Below are positions 55,389-63,632 of a stretch of 64,000 nt of DNA, in pieces. The position numbers were made by a program, and so were the translations under genes. The notes beneath the pieces are model-generated. The model had not been told where the DNA came from, ran no database searches, and saw nothing but the letters and a program-made list of their open reading frames with translations. Numbering within the stretch: position 1 is the first letter of the stretch; each line of letters opens with the position of its first letter. The DNA comes from Ancylobacter vacuolatus (GTDB lineage: Bacteria > Pseudomonadota > Alphaproteobacteria > Rhizobiales > Xanthobacteraceae): positions 372,001-436,000 of the forward strand of contig NZ_JAUSUH010000001.1 of the NCBI RefSeq assembly GCF_030813595.1. The letters run 5' to 3'.

Positions 55389-56270
55389 ATGTCCACGCGA
55401 CAGGTCGTCAGCCGGCTTGCCATTGCCGCCGGTCTCGCTTTTTCCGGTTTCGCCATTGCCGGGCTCGCCGACGCCGCGACCGTCGAGGCCGACAAGGCCG
55501 CGGGCCGCAATCCGCACGAGCTGCGCATCTGTGCGTCGAATGTCGAGGCGCCGTTCTCGGCGGCCGATTCCAGCGGATTTGAGGACCGCATCGGCGTCGT
55601 GCTCGCCCAGGCCATGGGCCGCAAGCCGGTGTTCGTCCGCAACGACCAGCCGGGCATCTATCTGGTGCGCGACCAGCTCGACAAGAACAATTGCGACGTG
55701 GTGATGGGCGTCGATGTCGGCGATGAGCGGGTGCTCGTCTCCAAGCCCTATTACCGCACCGGCTACGTGCTGGTGACCAAGGCCGATCGCAACATCACCG
55801 CCAGTGACTGGGAAGACCAGCAGATCAAGGACCAGACCCGCTTCGCGGTGCGGTTCTATTCGCCCGCCGAGACCATGCTCAAGCGCATTGGCCGCTTCGA
55901 GGACAACGCGGCCTACATGTACTCGCTGGTCAACTTCAAGTCGCGTCGCAACCAGTGGATCCAGGTGCCGGGCGACCGCATCGTGACCGAGGTCGCCAGC
56001 GGCGAGGCCGATGTCGGCATCGCCTTCGCCCCGGAAGTGGCGCGCTATGTGAAATCCTCGTCCACGCCGCTGCGGATCACGGTCATCACCAAGGACATCG
56101 ACCGGCCGAACGATACGCCGATCCCGATGCATTACGACCAGGCTGTCGGCGTGCGCAAGAACGATCCGGAACTGCTCAAGGAGATCAATGCGGCGCTGGA
56201 AAAGGCGCGGCCGCAGATCGAGCAGATTCTGACCCAGGAAGGCATTCCGCTGCTTGAGCCGAATACCTGA
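55389..56270 (+). CDS. mxaJ: Methanol dehydrogenase-associated periplasmic protein MxaJ
   Basis: A 293-residue protein: signal peptide about 1-29 (ADA|A), then a solute-binding-protein fold ([35 protein letters not shown] onward, SBP_bac_3-like). MxaJ is required for active methanol dehydrogenase and has been found associated with the enzyme in some methylotrophs; it probably helps MxaF maturation. AGGAGG lies ahead of the ATG. It follows mxaF after 195 bp and shares its transcript. Confidence 0.93.
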   Translation: MSTRQVVSRLAIAAGLAFSGFAIAGLADAATVEADKAAGRNPHELRICASNVEAPFSAADSSGFEDRIGVVLAQAMGRKPVFVRNDQPGIYLVRDQLDKNNCDVVMGVDVGDERVLVSKPYYRTGYVLVTKADRNITASDWEDQQIKDQTRFAVRFYSPAETMLKRIGRFEDNAAYMYSLVNFKSRRNQWIQVPGDRIVTEVASGEADVGIAFAPEVARYVKSSSTPLRITVITKDIDRPNDTPIPMHYDQAVGVRKNDPELLKEINAALEKARPQIEQILTQEGIPLLEPNT

Positions 56271-56283
56271 CGGCCGTTTCCGA

Positions 56284-56313
56284 CGCACCGCGTGTCTGCC
56301 GGGCCGCGGTGCG
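56284..56313 (+). terminator. Hairpin between mxaJ and mxaG
   Basis: Perfect 9 bp arms CGCACCGCG (56284-56292) and CGCGGTGCG (56305-56313) with a 12-base loop, 14 bp after mxaJ and 31 bp before mxaG. No T-run; probable mRNA processing or stability element rather than a full terminator. Confidence 0.45.
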
Positions 56314-56343
56314 CCCCTGATCTCTTGCTGTGAACAAGGTTCG

Positions 56344-56937
56344 ATGACGAAGACGATTTTCACCAAGAAAGCGGCCGCGCTGCTGCTCGCCGGGGCCCTC
56401 GGGGCCGGTCTGGTCGGGTTCGGTGCCCGTGCCGCGATCATGCTGAGCAACACCGTCACTGGTCAGCCACTCGACCTTTCCGAAGCGCCGGAAGAGGGCC
56501 GCGACACCAAGGCGGTGAAGGTCTTCCTGGAAACGGGCAAGAATATCTACAACGAGGATCCCGTCTGCCTGCCGAAGGCGCATGAGATCTTCCTGTCGAT
56601 GTGCTCGGGCTGCCATGGCCATTATGGCGAGGGCAAGATCGGCCCCGGCCTCAACGATTCCTACTGGACCTATCCCAAGAACGAGACCGATCAGGGCTTG
56701 TTCGAGACGGTGTTCGGCGGCGCCAACGGCCAGATGGGCCCGATGTATGGCGCGCTCAACATGAACGAGATGCTGCTCGCCATGTCCTGGGTCCGGCATC
56801 TCTACAAGGACGATCCGAAGGGCGCGGTGTGGCTCACCGACGAGCAGCGCAGCACGTTCAAGCCCTTCGACGCGAACGCCAAGCACGTAGAGCCAGCCGA
56901 AGAGCTGCCCGAAGCGTGCGGCGGGCCGGCGGGCTGA
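56344..56937 (+). CDS. mxaG: Cytochrome cL, electron acceptor of methanol dehydrogenase
   Basis: A 197-residue periplasmic c-type cytochrome. Signal peptide about 1-30, a single heme site C87-S-G-C90-H91, and an axial Met probably in [11 protein letters not shown]. Extra segments before and after the heme domain are typical of cytochrome cL. It takes electrons from PQQ in MxaF and passes them to cytochrome cH and oxidase. ATG 56344 fits the signal peptide; upstream in-frame starts would translate the hairpin region. The two Cys at 75 and near the C-terminus (ACGGPAG) might pair. Confidence 0.95.
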   Translation: MTKTIFTKKAAALLLAGALGAGLVGFGARAAIMLSNTVTGQPLDLSEAPEEGRDTKAVKVFLETGKNIYNEDPVCLPKAHEIFLSMCSGCHGHYGEGKIGPGLNDSYWTYPKNETDQGLFETVFGGANGQMGPMYGALNMNEMLLAMSWVRHLYKDDPKGAVWLTDEQRSTFKPFDANAKHVEPAEELPEACGGPAG

Positions 56938-56982
56938 ACCGCGCCGGTCGAAGACGGGTGGAACACGACCAGGAGACTGAAC

Positions 56983-57294
56983 ATGAGCATCATCGACCGT
57001 AGCGTTGCCTTCGCCTTGACCCTCGCCGGCGCCGGCGCGCTGAGCCTCGCCATGATGGGCGGGGCGAGCGCCTATGACGGCACCAACTGCAAGGCCCCCG
57101 GCAATTGCTGGGAAGCCAAGCCGGGCTATCCCGACAAGGTGGCCGGCTCCAAGTATGACCCCAAGCATGATCCGAAGGAGCTGAACAAGCAGTCGGAATC
57201 GATCAAGGCGATGGAAGCGCGCAACGCCCAGCGTGTCGCCAATTTCGAGAAGACCGGCAAGTTCGTCTACGACGTGAGCAAGATTCCGAACTGA
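56983..57294 (+). CDS. mxaI: Methanol dehydrogenase small (beta) subunit
   Basis: A 103-residue precursor; the signal peptide ends at ASA (30) and the mature protein YDGTNCKAPGNCWEAKPGYP is 73 residues. It has the N-terminal Cys pair that forms a disulfide and the long Lys-rich helix (DPKELNKQSESIKAMEARNAQRVANFEK) that wraps MxaF. It is present only with MxaF-type enzymes, which supports the calcium assignment. AGGAG precedes the ATG. A strong terminator-like hairpin follows. Confidence 0.97.
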   Translation: MSIIDRSVAFALTLAGAGALSLAMMGGASAYDGTNCKAPGNCWEAKPGYPDKVAGSKYDPKHDPKELNKQSESIKAMEARNAQRVANFEKTGKFVYDVSKIPN

Positions 57295-57400
57295 CGGTTT
57301 CGGGCACGGCTTTGTTTTTCGAGAACCCACTTGCGGGCGGACGCCATTCTCCTGTCCGCCCCGCGATCCTCCGGGCAAGCCGCCCGGTTTGTGGGCAACT

Positions 57401-57454
57401 GGCGCGGCCGACGCCGAACGGGTTCCCCCCGTCCGGCGTGGGCCGCGCCCTTTT
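57401..57454 (+). terminator. Long terminator-like hairpin between mxaI and mxaR
   Basis: GGCGCGGCC-g-ACGCCG-a-ACGGG (57401-57422), loop TTCCC, CCCGT-c-CGGCGT-g-GGCCGCGCC (57428-57449): 20 pairs with two 1x1 mismatches, then CTTTT (57450-57454). A second hairpin, GCGGGCGGAC (57333-57342) with GTCCGCC-CCGC (57354-57364), lies upstream. It probably divides the highly expressed mxaFJGI from the accessory genes. No gene in the 205 bp gap. Confidence 0.65.
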
Positions 57455-57499
57455 CCGGCACATGCGGCCCTCGCGCCCGGCCGCCTGAAAGGCTTCCCG

Positions 57500-58531
57500 A
57501 TGGATCTTGTCCGCGATCCCGACTCCGTGCTGTCGGATTGGCATGCCCATGCGCTGCGTTTCGAGCGCGAGATCGGCAAGGTCGTGCTGGGGCAGGAGCG
57601 GGTCATCCGCCTGCTGACGATCGCCACCTTCGCCCGTGGCCATGTGCTGCTGGAAGGCGATGTCGGTGTCGGCAAGACCACGCTGCTGCGGGCCATGGCC
57701 CGGGCCATTGGCGGCGCCTTCGAGCGCATCGAGGGCACGATCGACCTCATGCCAGGCGATCTCGTCTACCACGCCCATCTCGGCGAGGACGGCAAGCCGC
57801 GGATCGATCCCGGCCCGCTGCTGCGGCAGGGCGAGGACCTCTCGATCTTCTTCTTCAACGAGATCAATCGTGCCCGCCCGCAGGTGCACGCCCTGCTGCT
57901 GCGGCTGATGGCGGAACGCTCGGTCTCCGCCTTCAACCGCGAATACCGCTTCCCGCATGTGCAGGTCTTCGCCGACCGCAACCGGGTGGAGCGCGAGGAG
58001 ACCTTCGAACTGCCCGCCGCCGCCCGCGACCGCTTCCTGATGGAGGTGCAGGTGGTGATGCCGCAGGCCGACGAGGCCCGTCGCAGCCTGGTCTTCGATC
58101 CGCGCTTCCATGACGTTGATACGTTGCTGATGGATGTGGAAAGCGGCGTGCTCGACCCGGAGGCGCTCGGCACCGTGGCCCGCGCCATCCAGATCGGCGT
58201 CCAGGCCAGCCCGGCGCTGGAGGCCTATACGCTGGCGCTCTGGGATGCGGTGCGCCGTCCCCAGGCGCTCGGCCTCGCGATCGACGGCGTCGACATCAAC
58301 CGGCTGGTGCAGGGCGGGGCCAGCCCGCGCGGCATGAGCTATCTCATTCGCGCCGCCCGCGTCCGCGCCTGGATGGAAGGGCGCGACATGGTGGTGCCGG
58401 AGGATCTGCGCGCGGTCTTCCCCGAGGTGATGGCGCACCGCATCTTCATCGATCCGGTCTATGAGATGCGGCGCGAGCCGATCGTCGCCGCCCTCATCGC
58501 CGGCGTGTTCGAGAGAGTGCCGGCGCCATGA
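57500..58531 (+). CDS. mxaR: MoxR-family AAA+ ATPase of the mxa cluster
   Basis: A 343-residue AAA+ ATPase, founding member type of the MoxR family. Walker A GDVGVGKT (53-60); Walker B FFFNE (117-121) has Asn120 in place of the usual Asp; EGTIDLMPGDLVYH and the lid domain follow. It should act with the MIDAS-domain proteins MxaS, MxaC and MxaL to fold or activate methanol dehydrogenase from the cytoplasmic side. ATG 57500 is the first good start. It overlaps mxaS by 4 bp. Confidence 0.93.
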   Translation: MDLVRDPDSVLSDWHAHALRFEREIGKVVLGQERVIRLLTIATFARGHVLLEGDVGVGKTTLLRAMARAIGGAFERIEGTIDLMPGDLVYHAHLGEDGKPRIDPGPLLRQGEDLSIFFFNEINRARPQVHALLLRLMAERSVSAFNREYRFPHVQVFADRNRVEREETFELPAAARDRFLMEVQVVMPQADEARRSLVFDPRFHDVDTLLMDVESGVLDPEALGTVARAIQIGVQASPALEAYTLALWDAVRRPQALGLAIDGVDINRLVQGGASPRGMSYLIRAARVRAWMEGRDMVVPEDLRAVFPEVMAHRIFIDPVYEMRREPIVAALIAGVFERVPAP

Positions 58532-59427
58532 AGCGGCCCGCCGGCGCCGGTTCGTCTCCCGAGGTGCGGCCGGTTGACCTGCACCCTGGCGACCTGCGCC
58601 CCCTTCCCTATCGCCTGCGCTGGCGGCCGGAGGGCATTTTTCCGGGCGCCCATCCCGGGCGCGGCGAGGGCTCGGAGGGCGAGTTCCGCCGCCATGTCTC
58701 GCTGCTGCGCCAGCCCGATCCGCGCCGCATCGATTTGCGCGTCTCGCTGCGCGATCCCCATGGCGAACTGCATGTGCGCCAGTTCGCGCCGCGCCGGTCA
58801 GTGCCGGTGGCGACGCTGGTCGATCTGTCCGGCTCGATGCGTTTTGGCGAGGCGGTGGCGGGACGGGTGGCGGAGCTGTGCGCGCTGCTGGCGCTCTCCG
58901 CCGTGCGCTCGGGCGACAATTTCGTGCTGTTTGGCTGCGATGCCGGGGTGAACGAGGCCGCCAGCCTGCCGCTGTCGCGCCGGCGCGGGCTGGAGGAGGA
59001 GGTGCGCCAATGCCTCATCGCCGCCCAGCCGCGCGGCACCGGCGCGAGCGGGCTGTTCGAGGCCGCCGAGCGCCTGCCGGGCCGCCGGTCGCTGGTGTTC
59101 CTGGTCTCCGATTTCCTGATGCCCGCGGCCGAGATCGAGCGGCTGCTCGATGCGCTGTGGCGGCACGATGTCATCCCGGTGGTGGTGCGCGACGGCGCGC
59201 TGGAAGAGGGCCTGCCGCACTGGGGGCTGATCGAGCTCGGCGATCTGGAGACCGGCGCGGCCCGGCTGGTGTTCATGCGCCCCGGCCTGCGGGCCCGCTG
59301 GCTGCGCGCGGCGCGCGAGCGGCAGGAGGCGCTGGCCGCGCTGTTCTCCCGCCGAGGCCTGCGCCCGGTCGATCTCAAGGACGCGCTCGATACGGACGCG
59401 CTGGCCCAACGACTGATGGAGGGCTGA
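58528..59427 (+). CDS. mxaS: MxaS, DUF58/vWA-like assembly protein
   Basis: A 299-residue soluble protein of the DUF58 family. An N-terminal beta region (RLRWRPEGIFPGAHPGRGEGSEGEFRRHV) precedes a vWA-like domain with the MIDAS sequence DLSGS (99-103) and later DF in FLVSDFLMP. No signal peptide or membrane helix. In methylotrophs it is needed for active methanol dehydrogenase and is expected to partner the MxaR ATPase, whose gene overlaps it. Confidence 0.9.
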   Translation: MKRPAGAGSSPEVRPVDLHPGDLRPLPYRLRWRPEGIFPGAHPGRGEGSEGEFRRHVSLLRQPDPRRIDLRVSLRDPHGELHVRQFAPRRSVPVATLVDLSGSMRFGEAVAGRVAELCALLALSAVRSGDNFVLFGCDAGVNEAASLPLSRRRGLEEEVRQCLIAAQPRGTGASGLFEAAERLPGRRSLVFLVSDFLMPAAEIERLLDALWRHDVIPVVVRDGALEEGLPHWGLIELGDLETGAARLVFMRPGLRARWLRAARERQEALAALFSRRGLRPVDLKDALDTDALAQRLMEG

Positions 59428-60384
59428 ATGGGGCGGCTTGCGCGCATCCTTGCCACGCTGGGCCTGCTGGCCACATTCGTTCTGCTGGCACTGCCCACCT
59501 CCCCGGCCCTGGCGCAGCTGCGCACGGTGGAGCTGTATGCGCCGCGCGGCTTCGGCCATGTCATCGGCGACACGCTCACCCTCAGCGCCGACATCGCGCT
59601 CGATGCGCCCTTCGTGCTGGACCCCGCCTCGCTGCCGCCGCCGCGGGCTCTGAACTACTGGCTCGACCTGCACGAGGTGCGGCTCGAAGACCATGGCGTG
59701 AGCGAGGGCGTGCACCGCTACACGCTCGATCTGGTCTACCAGACCTTCTATGCGCCGCTGGAACCGCGCCGGCTGACCATCCCCGCCGTGGCGCTGTTCG
59801 CCATCGAGGGCGAGCGGCGGGTGCCGGTGCAGGTGCCGGCCTGGTCGTTCCTGATGTCGCCGCTGCGCGAGATCGTCGCCACCGGTCCGGGGCCGGCGAT
59901 GCAGCTCCGGCCGGATATCGCGCCGCCCCTGCTGCCCACGGCCGGCCTCCTGCGCGGGCTGGCGCTCGCCCTCGGCGTGGCGCTGCTGGCCCTGCTGCTG
60001 CTGGCCTGGCAGATGGGCTGGGGCCCGTTCGGGCGGCGGCGCGCGCGCCCCTTCGCCCGGGCGGCGCGGGCGATTCCCTTGACGCTCGCCACCGCGCCCG
60101 GCGATCCCATCCTGGCCGCCTCGCGCTATGCCCACGCGCTGCAGGCGCTGCACCGGGCTTTCGACGCCACGGATGGCAAGGGCGTGTTCGCCGAGGACCT
60201 GCCGGGCTTTTTCGAGCGCCATGCCGCCTTCCGGGCGGCGGAGGCGGAGGTGCGGCGTCTGTTCGCTGCCTCGCGGCGGGCGTTCTTCGGCGCCGATCCC
60301 GCCGGGGCGCAGCGCGAATTGCCGCCCGATGAGCTGGTGGCGCTGGCGCGTCGGCTGCGCGCGGTCGAGCGGGGCACGGCATGA
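59428..60384 (+). CDS. mxaA: MxaA, membrane protein for Ca insertion into methanol dehydrogenase
   Basis: A 318-residue protein: signal peptide about 1-29, a periplasmic beta domain (RTVELYAPRGFGHVIGDTLTLSADI ... PRRLTIPAVALFAIEG), one membrane helix about 171-192 and a cytoplasmic tail with helices (RYAHALQALHRAFDATDGKGVFAEDLPGFF). In Methylorubrum mxaA, mxaK and mxaL mutants make calcium-free enzyme, so a role in metal loading is established for the family. It follows the mxaS stop directly and overlaps mxaC by 4 bp. Confidence 0.9.
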   Translation: MGRLARILATLGLLATFVLLALPTSPALAQLRTVELYAPRGFGHVIGDTLTLSADIALDAPFVLDPASLPPPRALNYWLDLHEVRLEDHGVSEGVHRYTLDLVYQTFYAPLEPRRLTIPAVALFAIEGERRVPVQVPAWSFLMSPLREIVATGPGPAMQLRPDIAPPLLPTAGLLRGLALALGVALLALLLLAWQMGWGPFGRRRARPFARAARAIPLTLATAPGDPILAASRYAHALQALHRAFDATDGKGVFAEDLPGFFERHAAFRAAEAEVRRLFAASRRAFFGADPAGAQRELPPDELVALARRLRAVERGTA

Positions 60385-61457
60385 ACGCCGCCGGCGCCTT
60401 CTGGGACGGGTTGACGCGCGGCTGGGGCGTCGATCATCCCGCTATGCTGGCGCTGCTGCTTCTCGCTTTGCTGCCGCTGGTGGCCACGGCGTTCCGCCGT
60501 CGCGGCATCGCCTCCGCCGGGCTGGTGCCAGATGATCCGCTGTCGCGGGTGGTGGGTGTCGGCCTGCGGCTGGCTGGCGCGGTGGCGATCGTGGCGCTGG
60601 TGCTGGGCCTTGCCGGCCTGCACCGGCGCGAGCAGAGCGTCGAGCGCGAGGGCACCGGCGCCCATCTGGTGCTGCTGCTCGACCGTTCCTCCAGCATGGA
60701 CAACAGCTTCGCCGACCGCGCGCCGACCGGCGACCAGGAATCGAAGTCGGCCGCCGCCAAGCGGCTGCTGGCGGAGTTCGTCGCCCGGCGCCCGCATGAC
60801 CGCATCGCGGTCGCCGCCTTTTCCACCTCGCCCATGCCGGTGCTGCCGCTGACCGACCATCACGAGGTGGTGGACGCGGCGATCGACGCGATCGACCGTC
60901 CGGGCCTTGCCTTTACCGATGTCGGGCGCGGGCTGGCGCTGGCCTTCTCCTATTTCGCCGAGGACACGGACGAGGCCTCGCGGGCGGTGCTGCTGGTGTC
61001 CGATGGCGCGGCGCTGATCGACCGCCGGGTGCAGGAGGCGCTGCGCGACGCGGCGGCGCGCACGCCGGTGCATCTCTACTGGCTGTTCCTGCGTTCGCGC
61101 GGCGCCCAGGGCATTTATGACGCGCCGGCCTCGGGCGAGGATTCCGCCCAGGCCAATCCCGAGCGCCATCTGCATCTGTTCCTGCAGAGCCTCGGCGTGC
61201 CCTATCGCGCCTTCGAGGCGACCAGCCCGCAGGCGGTGGCGCAGGCGATCACCGAGATCGACCGGCAGGAGACGCGGCCGATACGCTATGTCGAGCGCAT
61301 TCCGCGCCGCGATCTGGTCCGCCCCGCCTTTCTCGTCGCCGCCCTCGCTGTGGCGCTGCTGCTGGCCGCCAAGCTGGCCGAGCGGCAGCTGCGTCCCGCC
61401 GGGCGGGGCGGGGTGAAGGAGGGTACCGACGCCATCGACCTGAGGAGGGCCGCATGA
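60381..61457 (+). CDS. mxaC: MxaC, membrane vWA-domain protein
   Basis: A 358-residue protein with two N-terminal membrane helices (about 20-38 and 57-80), a vWA domain with MIDAS DRSSS (101-105, followed by a T/D-containing strand FTDVGRGLALAFSYF) and a third helix near 315-332. The vWA domain faces the periplasm if the family topology holds. Partner of MxaL and MxaR in enzyme assembly. Overlaps mxaK by 4 bp. Confidence 0.9.
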   Translation: MNAAGAFWDGLTRGWGVDHPAMLALLLLALLPLVATAFRRRGIASAGLVPDDPLSRVVGVGLRLAGAVAIVALVLGLAGLHRREQSVEREGTGAHLVLLLDRSSSMDNSFADRAPTGDQESKSAAAKRLLAEFVARRPHDRIAVAAFSTSPMPVLPLTDHHEVVDAAIDAIDRPGLAFTDVGRGLALAFSYFAEDTDEASRAVLLVSDGAALIDRRVQEALRDAAARTPVHLYWLFLRSRGAQGIYDAPASGEDSAQANPERHLHLFLQSLGVPYRAFEATSPQAVAQAITEIDRQETRPIRYVERIPRRDLVRPAFLVAALAVALLLAAKLAERQLRPAGRGGVKEGTDAIDLRRAA

Positions 61458-62014
61458 GGACAAGGCGCCTGGCGCTCACCGCCACCTTTGCCCTGCTGGT
61501 CGCCAGCCTGGCGGCCGCCATCTGGCTGGGCGCCCGGCTGTTCGTGGTCGAGCGCGACAATGGGCTGATCGCCTCGCTCGCCGCCGGCCACGATCTCGCG
61601 ATCAGTGCCGAGGACCCGCCGGCGCTGCTGTTCGCACGGCTGCATTTCCTCACCACGCGCGACCGGCTGGACGAGGCGCAGCCGCTGCTGAACCGGCTGG
61701 CGGCCGGCGAGGACAAGCGCCTTGCCGTCGCGGCGCTGTACGACATGGCCAATGCCCGGCTCCGCGTCGCCTTCAGCCATCTGGAATCGAACCGCATCGA
61801 CCCGGCGATCCCGCTGGTTCGGCTGGCCAAGGACAATTACCGCCGTGCGCTGGTGCTCGATCCCGGCTTCTGGGACGGCAAGTACAATCTCGACATCGCC
61901 ATGCGGCTGGTGCGCGATTTTCCGCAGATCGACCTTGAGGGGGAGGAACTGCCGCCCGACGCGGTGAAGAAGCTCTGGACCGATCTGCCCGGCCTGCCGA
62001 GGGGGCTGCCATGA
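61454..62014 (+). CDS. mxaK: MxaK, small membrane-anchored helper
   Basis: A 186-residue protein with one N-terminal membrane helix (about 8-30) and a periplasmic helical region with TPR-like spacing (ALLFARLHFLTTRDRLDEAQPLLNRLAAGEDKRLAVAALYDMANARL, then AKDNYRRALVLDPGFWDGKYNLDIAMRLV). MxaK is one of the calcium-loading factors of the cluster. Its start and stop overlap mxaC and mxaL by 4 bp each. Confidence 0.88.
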   Translation: MRTRRLALTATFALLVASLAAAIWLGARLFVVERDNGLIASLAAGHDLAISAEDPPALLFARLHFLTTRDRLDEAQPLLNRLAAGEDKRLAVAALYDMANARLRVAFSHLESNRIDPAIPLVRLAKDNYRRALVLDPGFWDGKYNLDIAMRLVRDFPQIDLEGEELPPDAVKKLWTDLPGLPRGLP

Positions 62015-63030
62015 GCAGGGCGGCGGCGGGCACACGCGCGACCGGGGAGGGCCTTGACCGGCAGGGCGGCCTGCGGCGGGACTGGCGGTTCTGGCTGCTG
62101 CTGGTCGCGCTGCTTGGCATCATCGCCGCGCTGTTCGCCCCGCGCATCGTCCAGACCGGCAATGTGCGCGATGCCGTGCTGGTGATCGACGTCACCGGCA
62201 GCATGAATGTGCGCGACGCGCAGAGCCGGGGGGCGCCGGCCACCCGCCTCGATGCCGCCAAGCGCGGCGCCCGCGACATACTGGCCGGGCTGCCCTGCGG
62301 CTCGCGTCTGGGCCTCGGCATCTTCACCGAGCGGCGCAGCTTCCTGCTCTTCGAGCCGGCCGAGGTGTGCGAGAACTTCGCCGCCATCGCCGGCTCGATC
62401 GACGATCTCGACTGGCGCATGGCCTGGGAAGGCGACAGCTATGTCGCGCGCGGCGTCCATTCCGGCCTCGCCATGGCCGCCGGCCTGAAGGCCGATCTCC
62501 TCTTCATGACCGACGGGCATGAAGCCCCTCCCCTGCCCGGCGGCGCCCTGCCGGAATTCGACGGCAAGCCGGGCGAGGTCGCCGGGCTGCTGATCGGCGT
62601 TGGCGGCGTCGATCCTTCCCCGATCCCGAAATTCGACCAGGACGGGCGCGAGACCGGCTTCTATGCCGAAGAAGACGTGCCGCAGGAAAACCGCATGGGC
62701 CCGCCGCCGGAGGACGCCGCCTCGCGCGCCGGCTGGAACCCGCGCAACGCCCCCTGGGGTAGCGAGGCGGCCACCGGCACCGAGCATCTGAGCGCCCTGC
62801 GCGAGGAACATCTGCGCGCGCTCGCCGCCCAGACCGGGCTCGGCTACGTCGCGCTCGGCAATGCCGGCGGGCTGCTCGCCGCCGTCGAAGCCGATACCCG
62901 GCCCCGGCCGGTGGAGATGCGCGTCGATACCGCCGCCATCCCAGCCGTGCTGGCGCTGTTCTGCCTCGCATTGCTGTTCGGGCTCGGCGCAACCACCTCG
63001 CGGCGGCCCGAGCGACTTCCCACTCGATAA
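62011..63030 (+). CDS. mxaL: MxaL, membrane vWA-domain protein
   Basis: A 339-residue protein with membrane helices near 26-43 and 309-329 and a vWA domain between, whose MIDAS is DVTGS (60-64) with MTDGHE later. A long loop (GFYAEEDVPQENRMGPPPEDAAS) is inserted after the domain core. With MxaC it forms the periplasmic MIDAS part of the maturation machinery and is required for calcium incorporation in related methylotrophs. 12 bp separate it from mxaD. Confidence 0.9.
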   Translation: MSRAAAGTRATGEGLDRQGGLRRDWRFWLLLVALLGIIAALFAPRIVQTGNVRDAVLVIDVTGSMNVRDAQSRGAPATRLDAAKRGARDILAGLPCGSRLGLGIFTERRSFLLFEPAEVCENFAAIAGSIDDLDWRMAWEGDSYVARGVHSGLAMAAGLKADLLFMTDGHEAPPLPGGALPEFDGKPGEVAGLLIGVGGVDPSPIPKFDQDGRETGFYAEEDVPQENRMGPPPEDAASRAGWNPRNAPWGSEAATGTEHLSALREEHLRALAAQTGLGYVALGNAGGLLAAVEADTRPRPVEMRVDTAAIPAVLALFCLALLFGLGATTSRRPERLPTR

Positions 63031-63042
63031 AGGAAAAAGACG

Positions 63043-63570
63043 ATGCTTCAACGACTTGCGCTCGCGCTGGGCCTTCTCATTCTCGGCCCGGCCCTGGCCC
63101 TCGCCCATGGACCGACGCCCCAGCGCGCCGATGAGACGCTGGTGATCGCCGCCCCGCCGGAGGCGGTGTGGGCCGTGCTCTCCCGCTTTGGCGGCATTGG
63201 CGAGTGGCATCCGCTGGTGAAGAAGGTGGAGGCGACCGGCGGCGACGCGGCCGGCGCCGAGCGCGTGCTGACGCTGGAGAAAGGCGAGGTCAAGGAAGGG
63301 CTGGACGAGCTTGATCCCGCCGCCCACCGCCTCTCCTACCGCCTGCTGACGGAGAATGCCGAGGCGATCCCGGTCAGCTTCTACACCCAGACCATCGAGG
63401 TGAAGCCGGACGGCGCCGGCAGCGAAGTCAGCTGGGGTGCCCGCTTCTACCGCGCCGACACCACCAATGAGCCGCCGGAGGATCGCAATGACGCGGCCGC
63501 CATCGCCGCGATGACCGACTTCATCCAGCAGGGTCTCAAAGGGCTGCAGGCCAAGGTGACGGCCAAGTGA
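63043..63570 (+). CDS. mxaD: MxaD, periplasmic SRPBCC-fold protein
   Basis: A 175-residue secreted protein: signal peptide about 1-22 (ALA|HGPT), then an SRPBCC (START-like) domain (ETLVIAAPPEAVWAVLSRFGGIGEWHPLVKKVEATGG ... GLKGLQAKV). MxaD has been reported to help methanol dehydrogenase interact with cytochrome cL. AAGGAAAAAG precedes the ATG. The GTGA at its stop could start the next gene. Confidence 0.9.
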   Translation: MLQRLALALGLLILGPALALAHGPTPQRADETLVIAAPPEAVWAVLSRFGGIGEWHPLVKKVEATGGDAAGAERVLTLEKGEVKEGLDELDPAAHRLSYRLLTENAEAIPVSFYTQTIEVKPDGAGSEVSWGARFYRADTTNEPPEDRNDAAAIAAMTDFIQQGLKGLQAKVTAK

Positions 63571-63632
63571 AGGGTGGGGCGGCAGTGGCGGGGCCGGGAG
63601 ACGGTGGGGAGAACGCCGCCCTGCCCCCGCTA

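Noticed and set aside
53136-56459. Open frame on the - strand of about 1100 codons opposite mxaF, mxaJ and the start of mxaG
   Set aside because: Covers known genes and the promoter; no domain recognisable; same GC artefact.
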